From assembly GCA_032718475.1 (NCBI GenBank), contig JAUCBJ010006048.1, positions 1 to 52,658 of the forward strand: 52,658 nucleotides of DNA, read 5' to 3'. The translations under genes were made by a program, and so were the position numbers. The notes under the pieces are model-generated. The model saw only the letters and a list, made by a program, of their open reading frames with translations. It did no database searches and was not told the origin of the DNA. This document shows positions 32,513-42,004 of the stretch, piece by piece; position 1 is the first letter of the stretch, and each line of letters opens with the position of its first letter. The DNA comes from Nemertoderma westbladi. Its lineage: Eukaryota; Xenacoelomorpha; Nemertodermatida; Nemertodermatidae.

Positions 32513-33059
32513 TATCTCAGGTTGATATAATGCCAAATACATGCGAAATACAATTTGCAACATATGGCCTCAGTTCTAACCTAGAATCTAAGTTCGCATC
32601 TAGGATCTAAGTTCGCATATAGGATCTAAGTTCGCATATCGGATCTTAATCAACCTGTCGAATATTTGAACGTTAATAACTAGGGAAATCCTCGATGAAA
32701 CACTACTAGTACTAGGTCGGTCTAGGGAGCTCGGACAAACCGTTGAAATATTTCGGTGAGAAATATTAATTGTTGAGAAAATTATTATTAGGGTTAAAAA
32801 AGGCTTTTTCTCAGACATCAACAATATCCACTCCCAAACTTGATATTACTAAATTAAATATGGCCGGGCCATATCGTAACATATATTATCTCAGGTTGAT
32901 ATAATGCCAAATACATGCGAAATACAATTTGTCAACATATGGCCTCAGTTCTAAGTTCTAACCAAGGATCTAAGTCCGCCTATAGGATCTACGTTCGCGT
33001 ATCGGATCTAAGTTCGCGTCTAGGATCTAAGTTCGCGTCTTGGATCTAAGTTCGCGTCT
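32513..33059. repeat. Mixture of dispersed-repeat copy 2 and stray 19-bp monomers
   Basis: Three degenerate minisatellite monomers at about 32584-32645, a copy of the dispersed repeat at 32695-32953 (with the ATATGGCCGGGCCATAT palindrome near 32855), and more monomers from about 32963. The minus-strand ORF at 32600-32824 crosses these repeats and is not supported as a gene. Confidence 0.75.
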
Positions 33060-33417
33060 AGGATCTAAGTTCGCGTTTAGAATCTAAGTTCGCGTATAGG
33101 ATCTAAAGTTCGTTTATAAGAACTAAGTTCGCGTCTAGGATTTACTTTCGTGTATAGGATATAATCTACGTTAGCCTATATGATCTAAGTTCGGATAAAT
33201 CGTTGAAGTATTTCAATGAAAAATATTATTAATTGTTGAGAAAATCATTATTAGGGAGGGAAAAAGGCTTTTTCTCAGACATCAACAACATCCACTCCCA
33301 AACTTAATACCATTAAATTAAATATGGCCGGGCCATATCGTAACATATATTATCTCAGGTTGATATATTGCCAAATACATGTGAAATATAATTTGTCAAC
33401 ATATGGCCTTGACTTTC
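33060..33417. repeat. ~360-bp direct repeat, left copy (flanks the recombinase segment)
   Basis: Matches 37037-37406 in the same orientation: degenerate 19-bp monomers, GATTTACTTTCGTGTATAGG, then the dispersed repeat with TTTTTCTCAGACATCAACAA and ATATGGCCGGGCCATAT, ending CATATGGCCTTGACTTTC. Beyond that point the two flanks are unrelated. Confidence 0.9.
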
Positions 33418-33909
33418 TAAATCATTATTTATATAAGGACATTCCAAAATTACCTTTTTAATTATTTGTCGGAAAATGCTTGACCCGCAATACTTACCTT
33501 CCCATATTACGTGATCCAAATATTTACCGTACCGATTAAAAAAGTACAATATTTAATACTGAAACAAAATATATTCATTAAAACTAACAGCACATATTTT
33601 AGCACACTGAAGTAAAGTTTTACTTTACCATAATGATACATGCAGAAGAAACAAGATAAGAGTAATAAACAACATTTACTGCTACAATATTTACACTTTA
33701 AAATATTAATTTGAATAACTAAATTGAAGTAATAAAAGGAAAATGAGAAGATGTATTAAAAATGTCTACTCTAAATTAGAAACGAAATTAACAAAGTTTA
33801 GCACGAATCTGCAATCCGAATGTTTACATCGCACTTAATAAGATATTTTTATTTTTGAGATATTCTTACATCTGCAGTCTGTATGTAATGTAAGTTAAAA
33901 CTTCTTAAA
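33418..33909. other. AT-rich interval without a recognised gene
   Basis: Shows nothing I can support as coding. A TTGTCGG and CCCGCAATACT stretch near 33465-33495 resembles part of the 185-bp repeat, suggesting a decayed copy. Confidence 0.5.
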
Positions 33910-34583
33910 GCTCGCATGTGTTATAAAACACAATACTAAAACATACGCAACAAAACTAATATAGAAAACTTACTTAACCTCTGAACACATTTAGGTGCTC
34001 GCATGTGTTATAAAACACAATACTAAAACATACGCAACAAAACTAATATAGAAAACTTACTTAACCTCTGAACACATTTAGGTGCTCGCATGTGTTATAA
34101 AACACAATACTAAAACATACGCAACAAAAATAATATAGAACACTTACTTAACCTCTGAACACATTTAGGTGCTCGCATGTGTTATAAAACACAATACTAA
34201 AACATACGCAACAAAACTAATATAGAAAACTTACTTAACCTCTGAACACATTTAGGTGCTCGCATGTGTTATAAAACACAATACTAAAACATACGCAACA
34301 AAACTAATATAGAAAACTTACTTAACCTCTGAACACATTTAGGTGCTCGCATGTGTTATAAAACACAATACTAAAACATACGCAACAAAAATAATATAGA
34401 ACACTTACTTAACCTCTGAACACATTTAGGTGCTCGCATGTGTTATAAAACACAATACTAAAACATACGCAACAAAACTAATATAGAAAACTTACTTAAC
34501 CTCTGAACACATTTAGGTGCTCGCATGTGTTATAAAACACAATACTAAAACATACGCAACAAAAATAATATAGAAAACTTACT
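33910..34583. repeat. 87-bp tandem repeat, ~7.8 copies
   Basis: Units start GCTCGCATGTGTTATAAAAC at 33910, 33997, 34084, 34171, 34258, 34345, 34432 and 34519. Two variants (CTAATATAGAAAAC and ATAATATAGAACAC) follow the order c,c,a,c,c,a,c,a, so the array was probably amplified as 261-bp trimers. The array stops about 20 bp beyond the 3' end of the recombinase reading frames. Confidence 0.97.
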
Positions 34584-34599
34584 ATAAAATAAATCACTA

Positions 34600-34753
34600 T
34601 TATGATGTCCAAGTCAAAGTCATATTATTACGTGGTGGTGCGTTAGTTGGAGAATTTTCTGTATTTGACAGTAATTGTTGATATAAGTCATCTGAATTTA
34701 TAGCATCACTATTAGTATTTATATTATCACTATTAGTAGTACACAATCCAAAA
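34600..34753 (-). other. Possible out-of-frame C-terminal tail of the recombinase gene
   Basis: Directly after the recombinase stop, a different minus-strand frame stays open to a TAA near 34600. It encodes an Asn/Ser/Asp-rich tail (TNSDNINTNSDAINSDDLYQ ... NNMTLTWTS). It could be the original C-terminus displaced by a frameshift, a separate exon, or chance. The palindromic GGAGAAAGCGAAAGCTTTCT region at about 34788-34810 lies in the overlap. Confidence 0.3.
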
Positions 34754-35455
34754 TCATGGGTAGCTAGTAGTAGATGTGTTGGAGAAAGCTTTCGCTTTCT
34801 CCAATCTATGATAGGCATCCACCGATTGTTTTATTGTCTTTGTGGAGTCGTAGGTCCTCTTCTGGGTGATACCACTGTGACCCATATGTTGGACCACATT
34901 TTCTACGTCGCCTGGGTCACCAGGTAGCCGCTGGTTGCATATGCTCAGGGTATGACGAACATATGTACTTCCCGCCTTGCTCTTCGATTCTGGTAGAATT
35001 AATTTCCACAGATTGTTAAAGAGTGTTGAAGTATTGTCAACGGAGTTTCCACTGGGATTTGTAAACATCAGGTCTGATTTACTAGCAAGTGGACTGAATA
35101 GTGTGCGGCCAAACTCAAACAAAGCAAGTAACATATTATAAACGGCTTCAGGCATTGTTAACTTAATGGGCCCTTGATAATTAGATTTGTGATTAAACAC
35201 CTTTATGACCCTGACACCATCATCCGGACAATGCACCACGTCTTTAAATTCAGTTACTAACAGGTTCCGTACAGCACCAGCACGTGCTCCGTTTTTATAT
35301 GACAATATGGCCATAACATATGTTTGCATTTGAACCAAAGAAAATTCATCGCTAACTTTCGATTCAATGTTTAATAGATCACGTTGAAGACGGAGGGAGA
35401 TGGGGTCAGTTTCAAAACGTTGAAGTTCCTCTGCAGTCGGGTATTCTAACTCCAT
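34754..35455 (-). CDS. Tyrosine recombinase catalytic domain (Crypton/DUF3504-like)
   Basis: This 233-codon ORF starts at an ATG at 35455 and encodes most of a tyrosine-recombinase catalytic domain, an enzyme that cuts and rejoins DNA through a covalent tyrosine intermediate. NGARAGAVRNLLVTEF (residues 55-70) matches the first-arginine box (R58). NHKSNYQGPIKL holds the probable catalytic lysine (K90). STYVRHTLS carries the second arginine (R167), with Thr164 at the usual box-II histidine position. MGHSGITQKRTY places H193 nine residues before Y202, the classical H-to-Tyr spacing. Such domains in animals occur in Cryptons, DIRS-like elements and Crypton-derived host genes. No RT is nearby, favouring a Crypton-like source. 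The N-terminal core-binding domain is short or lies in an undetected exon. The gene lies between ~360-bp direct repeats within a 16-kb inserted block. It looks intact in this domain, but activity is unknown. Confidence 0.75.
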   Translation of the reverse strand: MELEYPTAEELQRFETDPISLRLQRDLLNIESKVSDEFSLVQMQTYVMAILSYKNGARAGAVRNLLVTEFKDVVHCPDDGVRVIKVFNHKSNYQGPIKLTMPEAVYNMLLALFEFGRTLFSPLASKSDLMFTNPSGNSVDNTSTLFNNLWKLILPESKSKAGSTYVRHTLSICNQRLPGDPGDVENVVQHMGHSGITQKRTYDSTKTIKQSVDAYHRLEKAKAFSNTSTTSYP

Positions 35456-35807
35456 GATACCGATACTATTATACTGATACGGTACGATAGGCTGATAGGC
35501 TGATAGGCCTATGGTAGAACGATAAGTACAAAAAATTATGTACTGGCTTGGTCCTTAGTCAGAGTAGTGCCGGTACGTTATCCTGTTATCTGTATGGCCA
35601 GACAGCCAGATGACTAATTACATGATTATGGATTACAGGAGTACTCCTGCGTCCTGTCAGGTTGTACTGCTGCAGGCCTACTGTGTACCGGGGTACCAGT
35701 ACCGGTACTCAATGCTGAGATGCTCAAGGACAATATCCCACAGCCACTAGCAGACTTAGCAATACAGTATTAAAGTAGGCCTATTGGTACCGGTAATACA
35801 GCTGGTA

Positions 35808-35932
35808 ACGCGTAGTTCGATACATTGGGTGATATATCACCAGTTTCAGAGTTTTAACATTAACACAGTACGCGTAGGTGATACGCGTAGCTACGCGTAG
35901 GTCCTACGCGAACTACGCGTAGGTGCTACCCA
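35808..35932. repeat. Cluster of CTACGCGTAG palindromes (left)
   Basis: ACGCGTAG or its complement occurs about six times in 125 bp (for example 35870, 35883, 35892, 35913), often as the perfect 10-mer CTACGCGTAG or overlapping it. It lies about 350-480 bp upstream of the recombinase start and could be a protein-binding cluster or a small palindromic repeat. Confidence 0.75.
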
Positions 35933-36682
35933 TAACTATGCCTATACGACGTTTATCATTAGTAAGCAAACATATTCCAAAGCGGTTCGGTACTAAAATA
36001 AGACAATACTGTATGTGATGTTCAATATACAACCATCAAATGGTTTCAACAGAAATGTCTCCTATACCTGTATATATAATCCATGTAGTGGCATACTGTA
36101 CGCTACTACACATTCTTCACTTAATGTGTTGCGCGCGCAATACTGTTTTATAATAATGTTTAGAGTTCAAAAATAGTTTACAAGGAAATAGGCAGATGGT
36201 TCTTATCGATTCTCCATTGCTATTTATTGCCTTTATTCACGAGAGGGAAAGGATATATTTAATATGCTAAATCCGTCGAGAATGGAAGGGGGAGAATAAT
36301 TGTCCACCATGATTGGTTGCACTTGTTATTTTACTAAACAATTGAATTTTACAGTATTATCAGCTTTTCACTTAACCACTTCACCGAGACTGGTAGCTTA
36401 TACAACTGTAGAATATTTAAATTATCCAATGGAAACAAAAAGACTTGGTATAATATACGTGGATTTTAAGTTTACTTTTATTCATCCTGTCCCTGTGATG
36501 TTTGTATATGAAAGAGCCGAATATTATTTGATACCAGTGCTCTGTAGGAGAAATGAGTTTCAGATTATGTTATTCCTTGTGTGATAAATCAGATACCTGA
36601 AATATACAGTACTGTACCAATATTTGCCTAACAACTCAAGCAATACCGGACCTGAAATGAAAAATCTTTGTTATCAGGCTGT

Positions 36683-36872
36683 TACGCGTAGCTACGCGTG
36701 CACCTACGCGAAGTGCTACGCCGTAGTTTTAAAATACATATGCGTAGTTCCAAAATACCTACGCGTAGTTTTAAAATGCCTACGAGTGGTTTTTAAAAAG
36801 GCAGTAAGTCTGGCCCTACCGGTAAATGACAGCAATTGAAGTTACAAACTACGCGTAGGACTACGCTTAGGT
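36683..36872. repeat. Cluster of CTACGCGTAG palindromes (right)
   Basis: About eight TACGCG or CGCGTA motifs with intervening TTTTAAAATGCCT / TTTTAAAATACAT spacers, in part arranged as imperfect ~25-30-bp direct repeats. Same motif as the cluster at 35808-35932, not noticed elsewhere in the window. Confidence 0.7.
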
Positions 36873-37036
36873 CGGAAAGATTTACCCCAACTACAACTAC
36901 AGCTACACCAGTCAGGAGTCAGCTGGTACTAGTCACCGGGCATCAGCCACCCCCCCCCCCCCCCACCCCCCCTCTCTATAGACTTACACCAAGGAAAATA
37001 AATTAGTGATCATTAATGTGTGCCAAGTTGTAACCT

Positions 37037-37406
37037 AGGATCTAAGTTCGCGTTTAGAATCTAAGTTTGCGTATAGGATCTAAAGTTCGTTTATACTGTA
37101 AGAACTAATTTCGCGTCTAGGATTTACTTTCGTGTATAGGATATAATCTACGTTAGCCTATATGATCTAAGTTCTAAGTTCGGACAAATCGTTGAAGTAT
37201 TTCAATGAAAAATATTAATTGTTGAGAAAATAATTATTAGGGTTAAAAAGGCTTTTTCTCAGACATCAACAATATCCACCCCCGAACTTGATACTGTATC
37301 ATTAAATTAAATATGGACGGGCCATATCGTAACATATATTATCTCAGATTGATATATTGCCAAATACATGTGAAATATAATTTGTCAACATATGGCCTTG
37401 ACTTTC
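37037..37406. repeat. ~360-bp direct repeat, right copy
   Basis: Partner of 33060-33417, same orientation, a few substitutions and small insertions (for example TATACTGTAAGAAC versus TATAAGAAC). Together they bracket the 3.6-kb segment that includes the 87-bp repeats and the recombinase. Confidence 0.9.
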
Positions 37407-38559
37407 CACCACATGCTGCACTGTACATATACTTCCTTTCCTATACTGTACAGGCCTACAGTACAGCTGTTACCCAAATATACATATGATAATAAATATT
37501 TCTTTATAGGCCTACTTATTTTTGAACAGTTAATATAATACGCTTTATTTACCTCACGTACCACTGATAACATTTATTTTTACCGAGCGAATGAGGTGAG
37601 CGAGGTCAATAAGACAAGAATAGAAATATAAAATATATAATAAGAAGATAATCTTGAGAAAGGTTATTTTTTGTTTATGTCAAAGTTCAATCGCATGTAT
37701 AGGATCTAAGTTCTTACCAGGATCTATGTTTACCAATCATCATAATGAGGATCTAGGTTCGCTAGGAAGGCGCAATTTTGTGTAAGCTTTGGGTGAGATA
37801 TAAAAATTATTGCTCACCACTAAGTATGAGGGAGTTGAAACTAACTCGGTTTCAATTGTCATGATGCAATCTCATTAACCTTTATCGTGGAGGTGTCCTA
37901 CCTGAATAAAGACTCTTGATATACTGTAAGGTGTATAAGGTTGAATAAAATTGGAAGACGGTTGGACTGGGACATAATGACTAAGGCTAAATATTAAAAG
38001 CTAAAAAAATCTGGCTACACTATCTTCCGAGACGTGTGTAATGGACGGATCAAATTTAATATACTTTGATTATTATTGTTATAAAATACCTGAGGTGTTC
38101 TAGAACTAGATGGTAAAGTAATTGACTGGGAGGAAAAAGGTATCTTTATATTTTTTCAAAAAACTGTTTATTCCAAACATAGACCTCATACGTCTACTAG
38201 AGTATGAGATGAAGCGTAAATCGCAAAGTTTATATAAGCCAATTTTGTCTCTAGTTAAAACAAAAATATTACATTAAAAAACCATCCGGCGGCGTCTAGA
38301 TTAAACATTTAACATTGAACAAGGTGTGAAATTAGTGATGTAAATTTGTCAACCGATCCACACTTAACGTTTCTAGATGTATTTTGAGCATTTAATAAAA
38401 CTAACAAAAACATTTCCTCTAATTAAGTAATTTACTGCACATCTTCACTGTACAGTATTAGATGTAACACATTGGCCACATAATATACAGTGTAATATAC
38501 AACAAGTCATTATATTGATTCAGATACATTAATGTGTGGTGTTGGTTTCAGTATAGGAT
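37407..38559. other. Region without a recognised gene at the right of the 16-kb block
   Basis: AT-rich, with stray 19-bp monomer-like GGATCTAAGTT and GGATCTAGGTTCGC at about 37699-37765 and a TACCGAGCGAATGAGGTGAG motif near 37581. The small ORF at 37385-37573 has no recognisable features. Confidence 0.5.
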
Positions 38560-38588
38560 AGACATATGGCCACGGTGGCCATATGTCT
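38560..38588. repeat. 29-bp perfect palindrome with ATATGGCC arms
   Basis: AGACATATGGCCAC, a central G, then the exact reverse complement of the arm. Five further (C)ATATGGCC-type motifs follow within 110 bp, up to the right border of the block. Confidence 0.95.
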
Positions 38589-38703
38589 GCAAAAGTAACA
38601 ATATGGCCCAAAAGTTACTCTATGGCCACCATATTATCCCTACCGCCCACCATATGGCCACCTACCTAGGGACCAGTAGGCCATATGGTTACCTATAATA
38701 TCC

Positions 38704-39095
38704 ATTATTATATATAAATTCTTGTCTGACTGTGGACTTGTGTGACTTTGTTGACTGGTTTCTTATCGGGAGTAGCTGGGATAGCGCAGTGGTTTCACTC
38801 TCACTACGAGATAGCACTTGAGCGAGCCACCCACAGGAAGATATCCATATTTCCTTGAACAACACTGCCAGATTTTTATTTTTCGTACAGGATTCAATGA
38901 TATGGATTCAATGGACAAGCTATTGAACCACTAACCCTACAGTACCGAAATTATAAAACCGCAGGTTACGCACAATTAAAAAGTTAACGAATTAATTCAA
39001 CCAGTCACAGTTCAGGTTTTAATTATAACTATATTAGTTATTAATAAAATAAAAATTTTATTTTACCTTCCCACTAAGTCGATGTTTCTCTACAT
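38704..39095. repeat. Satellite spacer, copy e: right half
   Basis: Starts within the TA-rich tract (ATTATTATATATAAATTC) and runs to the normal spacer end. Joined to 22261-22575 it gives about 707 bp, matching the 713-bp full spacer. Confidence 0.93.
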
Positions 39096-39501
39096 CTCAA
39101 GTTACTTTTTTTACTCAGTTCATAAACGTGTCAAGTATAATTGCAGATATTCGAGTTACTTTTTTTACTCGGTTCATAACGGGGTCAAGTATAATTGCAG
39201 TTATTCAAGTTACTTTTTTACTCAGTTCATAAAGGTGTCAAGTATAATTGCTTTGTTTCCAGTTACTTTTACTCAGTTCATAAGGGTGTCAAGTATAATT
39301 GCTTTACTTTCAGTTACTTTTACTCAGTTCATAAAGGTATCAAGTATAATTGCAGTTATTCAAATTGCTTTTCTACTCAGTTCATAAAGGTGTCAAGTAT
39401 AATTGCTTTACTTCCAGTTACTTTTACTCAGTTCATACAGGTATCAAGTATAATTGCAGTTATTCAAATTGCTTTTCTACTCAGTTCATAAAGGTGTCAA
39501 G
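39096..39501. repeat. Satellite array 4 (~8 monomers)
   Basis: A/B monomers after the right half-spacer, ending in the GTGTCAAG duplication (39494-39501) of hAT copy 3. Confidence 0.95.
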
Positions 39502-40395
39502 TAGAGTTGCAACAGAGACCTGTTTTTCTTAATCCCGGTAAACCAGAGACCTACCCAGAGAATTATTTTGAAAAATACCGGATACCAGAGCCGGAGATCA
39601 GAGACTTTGCATATCTTTGTTCTTACAGTTTGATTAGTCCCATAAAGCACAAACAGGTACATATGGACTGATAACTGTTTTTATATGGTTGAATTACAGT
39701 AAATCCAACCCATTTCAACCCTTAGTTCACACTACCGAGTCAAAGTAAAAGTCAAAAGACAAAATGTAAAACATAATCACAAGAAATATAATTTGTTCTA
39801 GAATGCCCTTATGTATTTATTATATTAGGCCTATACATAATGTATTATTATTTATTATTGCTACCTAGCTATATTTAATTTATTTTGACTTTGACTCGGT
39901 AGTGTGAACGCGGCCTTATCCATTGGAAGAAAATAAGCACACGTACAGTTTGGGGGACTTAATTAAAATTAATTTGGTTATTTGTTTATTAGTTCGTTCT
40001 TATTTTGTTATTTTTAATTAATAATATGTTACATAAATTTGTTTTGCGCCATAGGTACCGGTACTTTGTTAACACTAGAACAGCCGGACGCGTCAATTGA
40101 CGAAAATCAAAATGAAAGATGCTCTATTTTTTAAACTATTTGTTTATATACCATGATTCTCCATGACTTTTATTATTTTTGGCTAATGGTTCGAATGCAG
40201 GAAAAAAAAAGTGTACAAATTTTATACAAAATTTTTAAATCATTGATTGTCTTTAACAGCCACATGCGTCAATTGACGCAATTTCGGTTTTTCCTATAAA
40301 GTTCAGAAAGAAATATAATTTGATGATAGAAAACATGACAATTATTAGTTAGATTTATTTAGACATTATATTATTTAGACAATTATTAATTCATA

Positions 40396-42004
40396 TTACT
40401 GAATGCACTTATTGCACACAAGTGCTTGGCACTTGCCACACATTGGTAGATTACACTTTGCACACTTGGAAACAGTTTTGTTGCGTTGGCAGTTGCTCCT
40501 GATTGCACAGGTTACTCGCTTCCTTGCGGCCAAAGGCAAAGGGGAAGCAACAGCTGGCTCATATGCGGGCTCATCAATCTGGCCAGCAACATCTTTCCGT
40601 AGTTCAGATGACAGTTCCATTAGAAATCGACGACGACTCATTTGGCTACCTGTCTTCTTCCGATACAGAATCCATGCATTTACTCCTGAAATATCAAGGA
40701 TATTGAAGAATACAGCTAAGGGCCATCGTCTGCAGCCCGCCTTTGTTGACATCATCCGAGCCATGGAATCCAGTAAGTCTACTCCAAATTTGTTGTTGTT
40801 ATAGTACACAATCATCTCTGGTTTACGTTTTCCATCATCCTGCCTCCTTGAGCCATTGTGTTGGGTTGATATGATATGTACTACCTTCTTTGCTTTGGCT
40901 TGGTAACGAGTGAGATGAACTTGACCAGTTTGGAAAAAAACAGAATCATGGAGTTGAAGTTTCTGAGAAGGTGGGAGTTCGCGCCGGTTAGATCGCACAG
41001 TCCCGACTAGAGTGATACGTCGTTGCAACAAATTTTCGGCAAGACCTTTGTTGGTAAAAAAATTGTCTGTTGTCACATTATAACCCTTACCATACAAAGG
41101 CTCTGTCAGCTTCATAACAACATGGGTTCCAAGACTAGTTTCTCGAGTTTCATCCTTCCCCAGGTAGGGTAACATGTTGTAGCAGAATTTGGTTTCTACT
41201 TCTGCTAAAATCCAAAACTTTATACCAAACTTATCTGGCTTGTTCGCCATGTATTGAGTAAATTTGCACCTTGCCTTTGTAGGAAACAATTGTTCATCGA
41301 CTGTCATGGATACATCTGGAACATAGCTTTTTTGGCTATTCTCAATGAAGCGATTCAGTACCCAAGAGATCATACAAAAAGTTATCAGTTTCTAGATTTG
41401 CTTGGCGAGTAGATTTTTTATCAAAACGTAAATACTTCTTGATTTCGCGGAAACGATTACGTGGCATTGTTCTGGAAAATGCTGGACATCCCATGCTTTT
41501 TGACCACAATAAGTCTAGTGGAAAATTGCGTTGGTTCATGACACCTCTTAGATATAGTAACCCAAAAAAGGACTCCAACTCTTCCTCAGACAGCAACCAA
41601 TCTGGTAAGAATGTTTGTGCGTATTCCTTTGTACAGTCGAGAATGAAACGTATACATCCCTCATCGATCAGCAGTCTCCATGCATCTGCTGGTGTTTGGA
41701 TATTACGACAATAATTTGTCACTCCAACCCTTGCTGTATAAACATTATGTCTCTCATACCGACCAGCAGGTATTTGCCCAGCAAATTTCCATTTTGTCCC
41801 ATCTTTTCCTTCATGAACCGGAGCATCATTATCAACATCTGTCTCAGACTCACTAGATGAATCAGAATTTTCTTCATTGACTTCACCCGCTTCCGATTCA
41901 TGGTCGTCGCTTTCATCACCACTTTCATCACTCCGGATGTCCAAAAGACGTACCAAGGCTTCTTCAGCTGTATAACGCCGCGCCATAGCAATAAACTTAT
42001 ACAA
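40396..42004 (-). pseudogene. piggyBac transposase (DDE_Tnp_1_7), one frameshift
   Basis: The enzyme excises and inserts the transposon at TTAA by DNA hairpin chemistry. Two overlapping frames, 42004-41342 (220 codons) and 41373-40396 (325 codons), together cover about 535 residues, close to the usual ~550-600. The N-terminal part is acidic (ESGDESDDHESEAGEVNEEN) and continues into the conserved WLLSEEELESFFGLLYLRGV block. In the second frame the DDD triad is visible: MTVDEQLFPTKAR (D26), YNVTTDNFFTN (D103) and NNNKFGVDLLDS (D199), with the normal spacing of 77 and 96 residues. A C-terminal cysteine-rich domain (CAKCNLPMCGKC) ends the protein. Frames switch at an A5 run (41376-41380 on the plus strand), where a one-base length change would explain the break; this could be a real mutation or a sequencing error. 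ATG 41986 (MARRYTAEE) is an alternative start. Confidence 0.93.

Larger units (their letters stand above)
35456..37036. other. Non-coding region upstream of the recombinase with palindromic ACGCGTAG clusters
   Basis: No convincing gene. Two clusters of TACGCGTA-type palindromes lie at 35808-35932 and 36683-36872. The region also has GGTACCGGTAC-like and TAGGCCTA motifs and a C run near 36951-36974. The 94-codon ORF at 36300-36584 has no recognisable domain and is not supported. Confidence 0.55.
22576..38703. mobile_element. 16.1-kb block inserted in a satellite spacer; candidate tyrosine-recombinase element
   Basis: Uninterrupted spacer copies (for example 17398, 48560) provide the empty site: the left half ends and the right half starts at the same TA-rich tract. 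Near the ends, 22586-22613 (ATTATATGAGTAA, then ATATGGCCACTTAG) and the reverse complement of 38672-38699 (ATTATAGGTAACC, then ATATGGCCTACTGG) are similar in gapped alignment, suggesting imperfect inverted termini. The block contains a 19-bp minisatellite, 185-bp and 87-bp tandem repeats and a recombinase ORF at 34754-35455. ATATGGCC or its complement occurs about twenty times inside and was not seen outside. Insertion is well supported; a single mobile unit driven by the recombinase is inference. The TA-rich target prevents definition of a target duplication. Confidence 0.55.

Noticed and set aside
36300-36584. 94-codon plus-strand ORF within the 16-kb block
   Set aside because: No domain, signal peptide or homologous feature is visible and the length is compatible with chance in AT-rich DNA.
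33060-37406. LTR retrotransposon with 360-bp LTRs
   Set aside because: There is no RT, protease, RNase H or gag-like sequence, no primer-binding site or polypurine tract was recognised, and the repeats include minisatellite monomers. The direct repeats are reported without that label.
40403-40804. Plus-strand ORFs opposite the piggyBac transposase (also 40503-40706 and 41439-41860)
   Set aside because: They are antisense shadows of a well-supported transposase.
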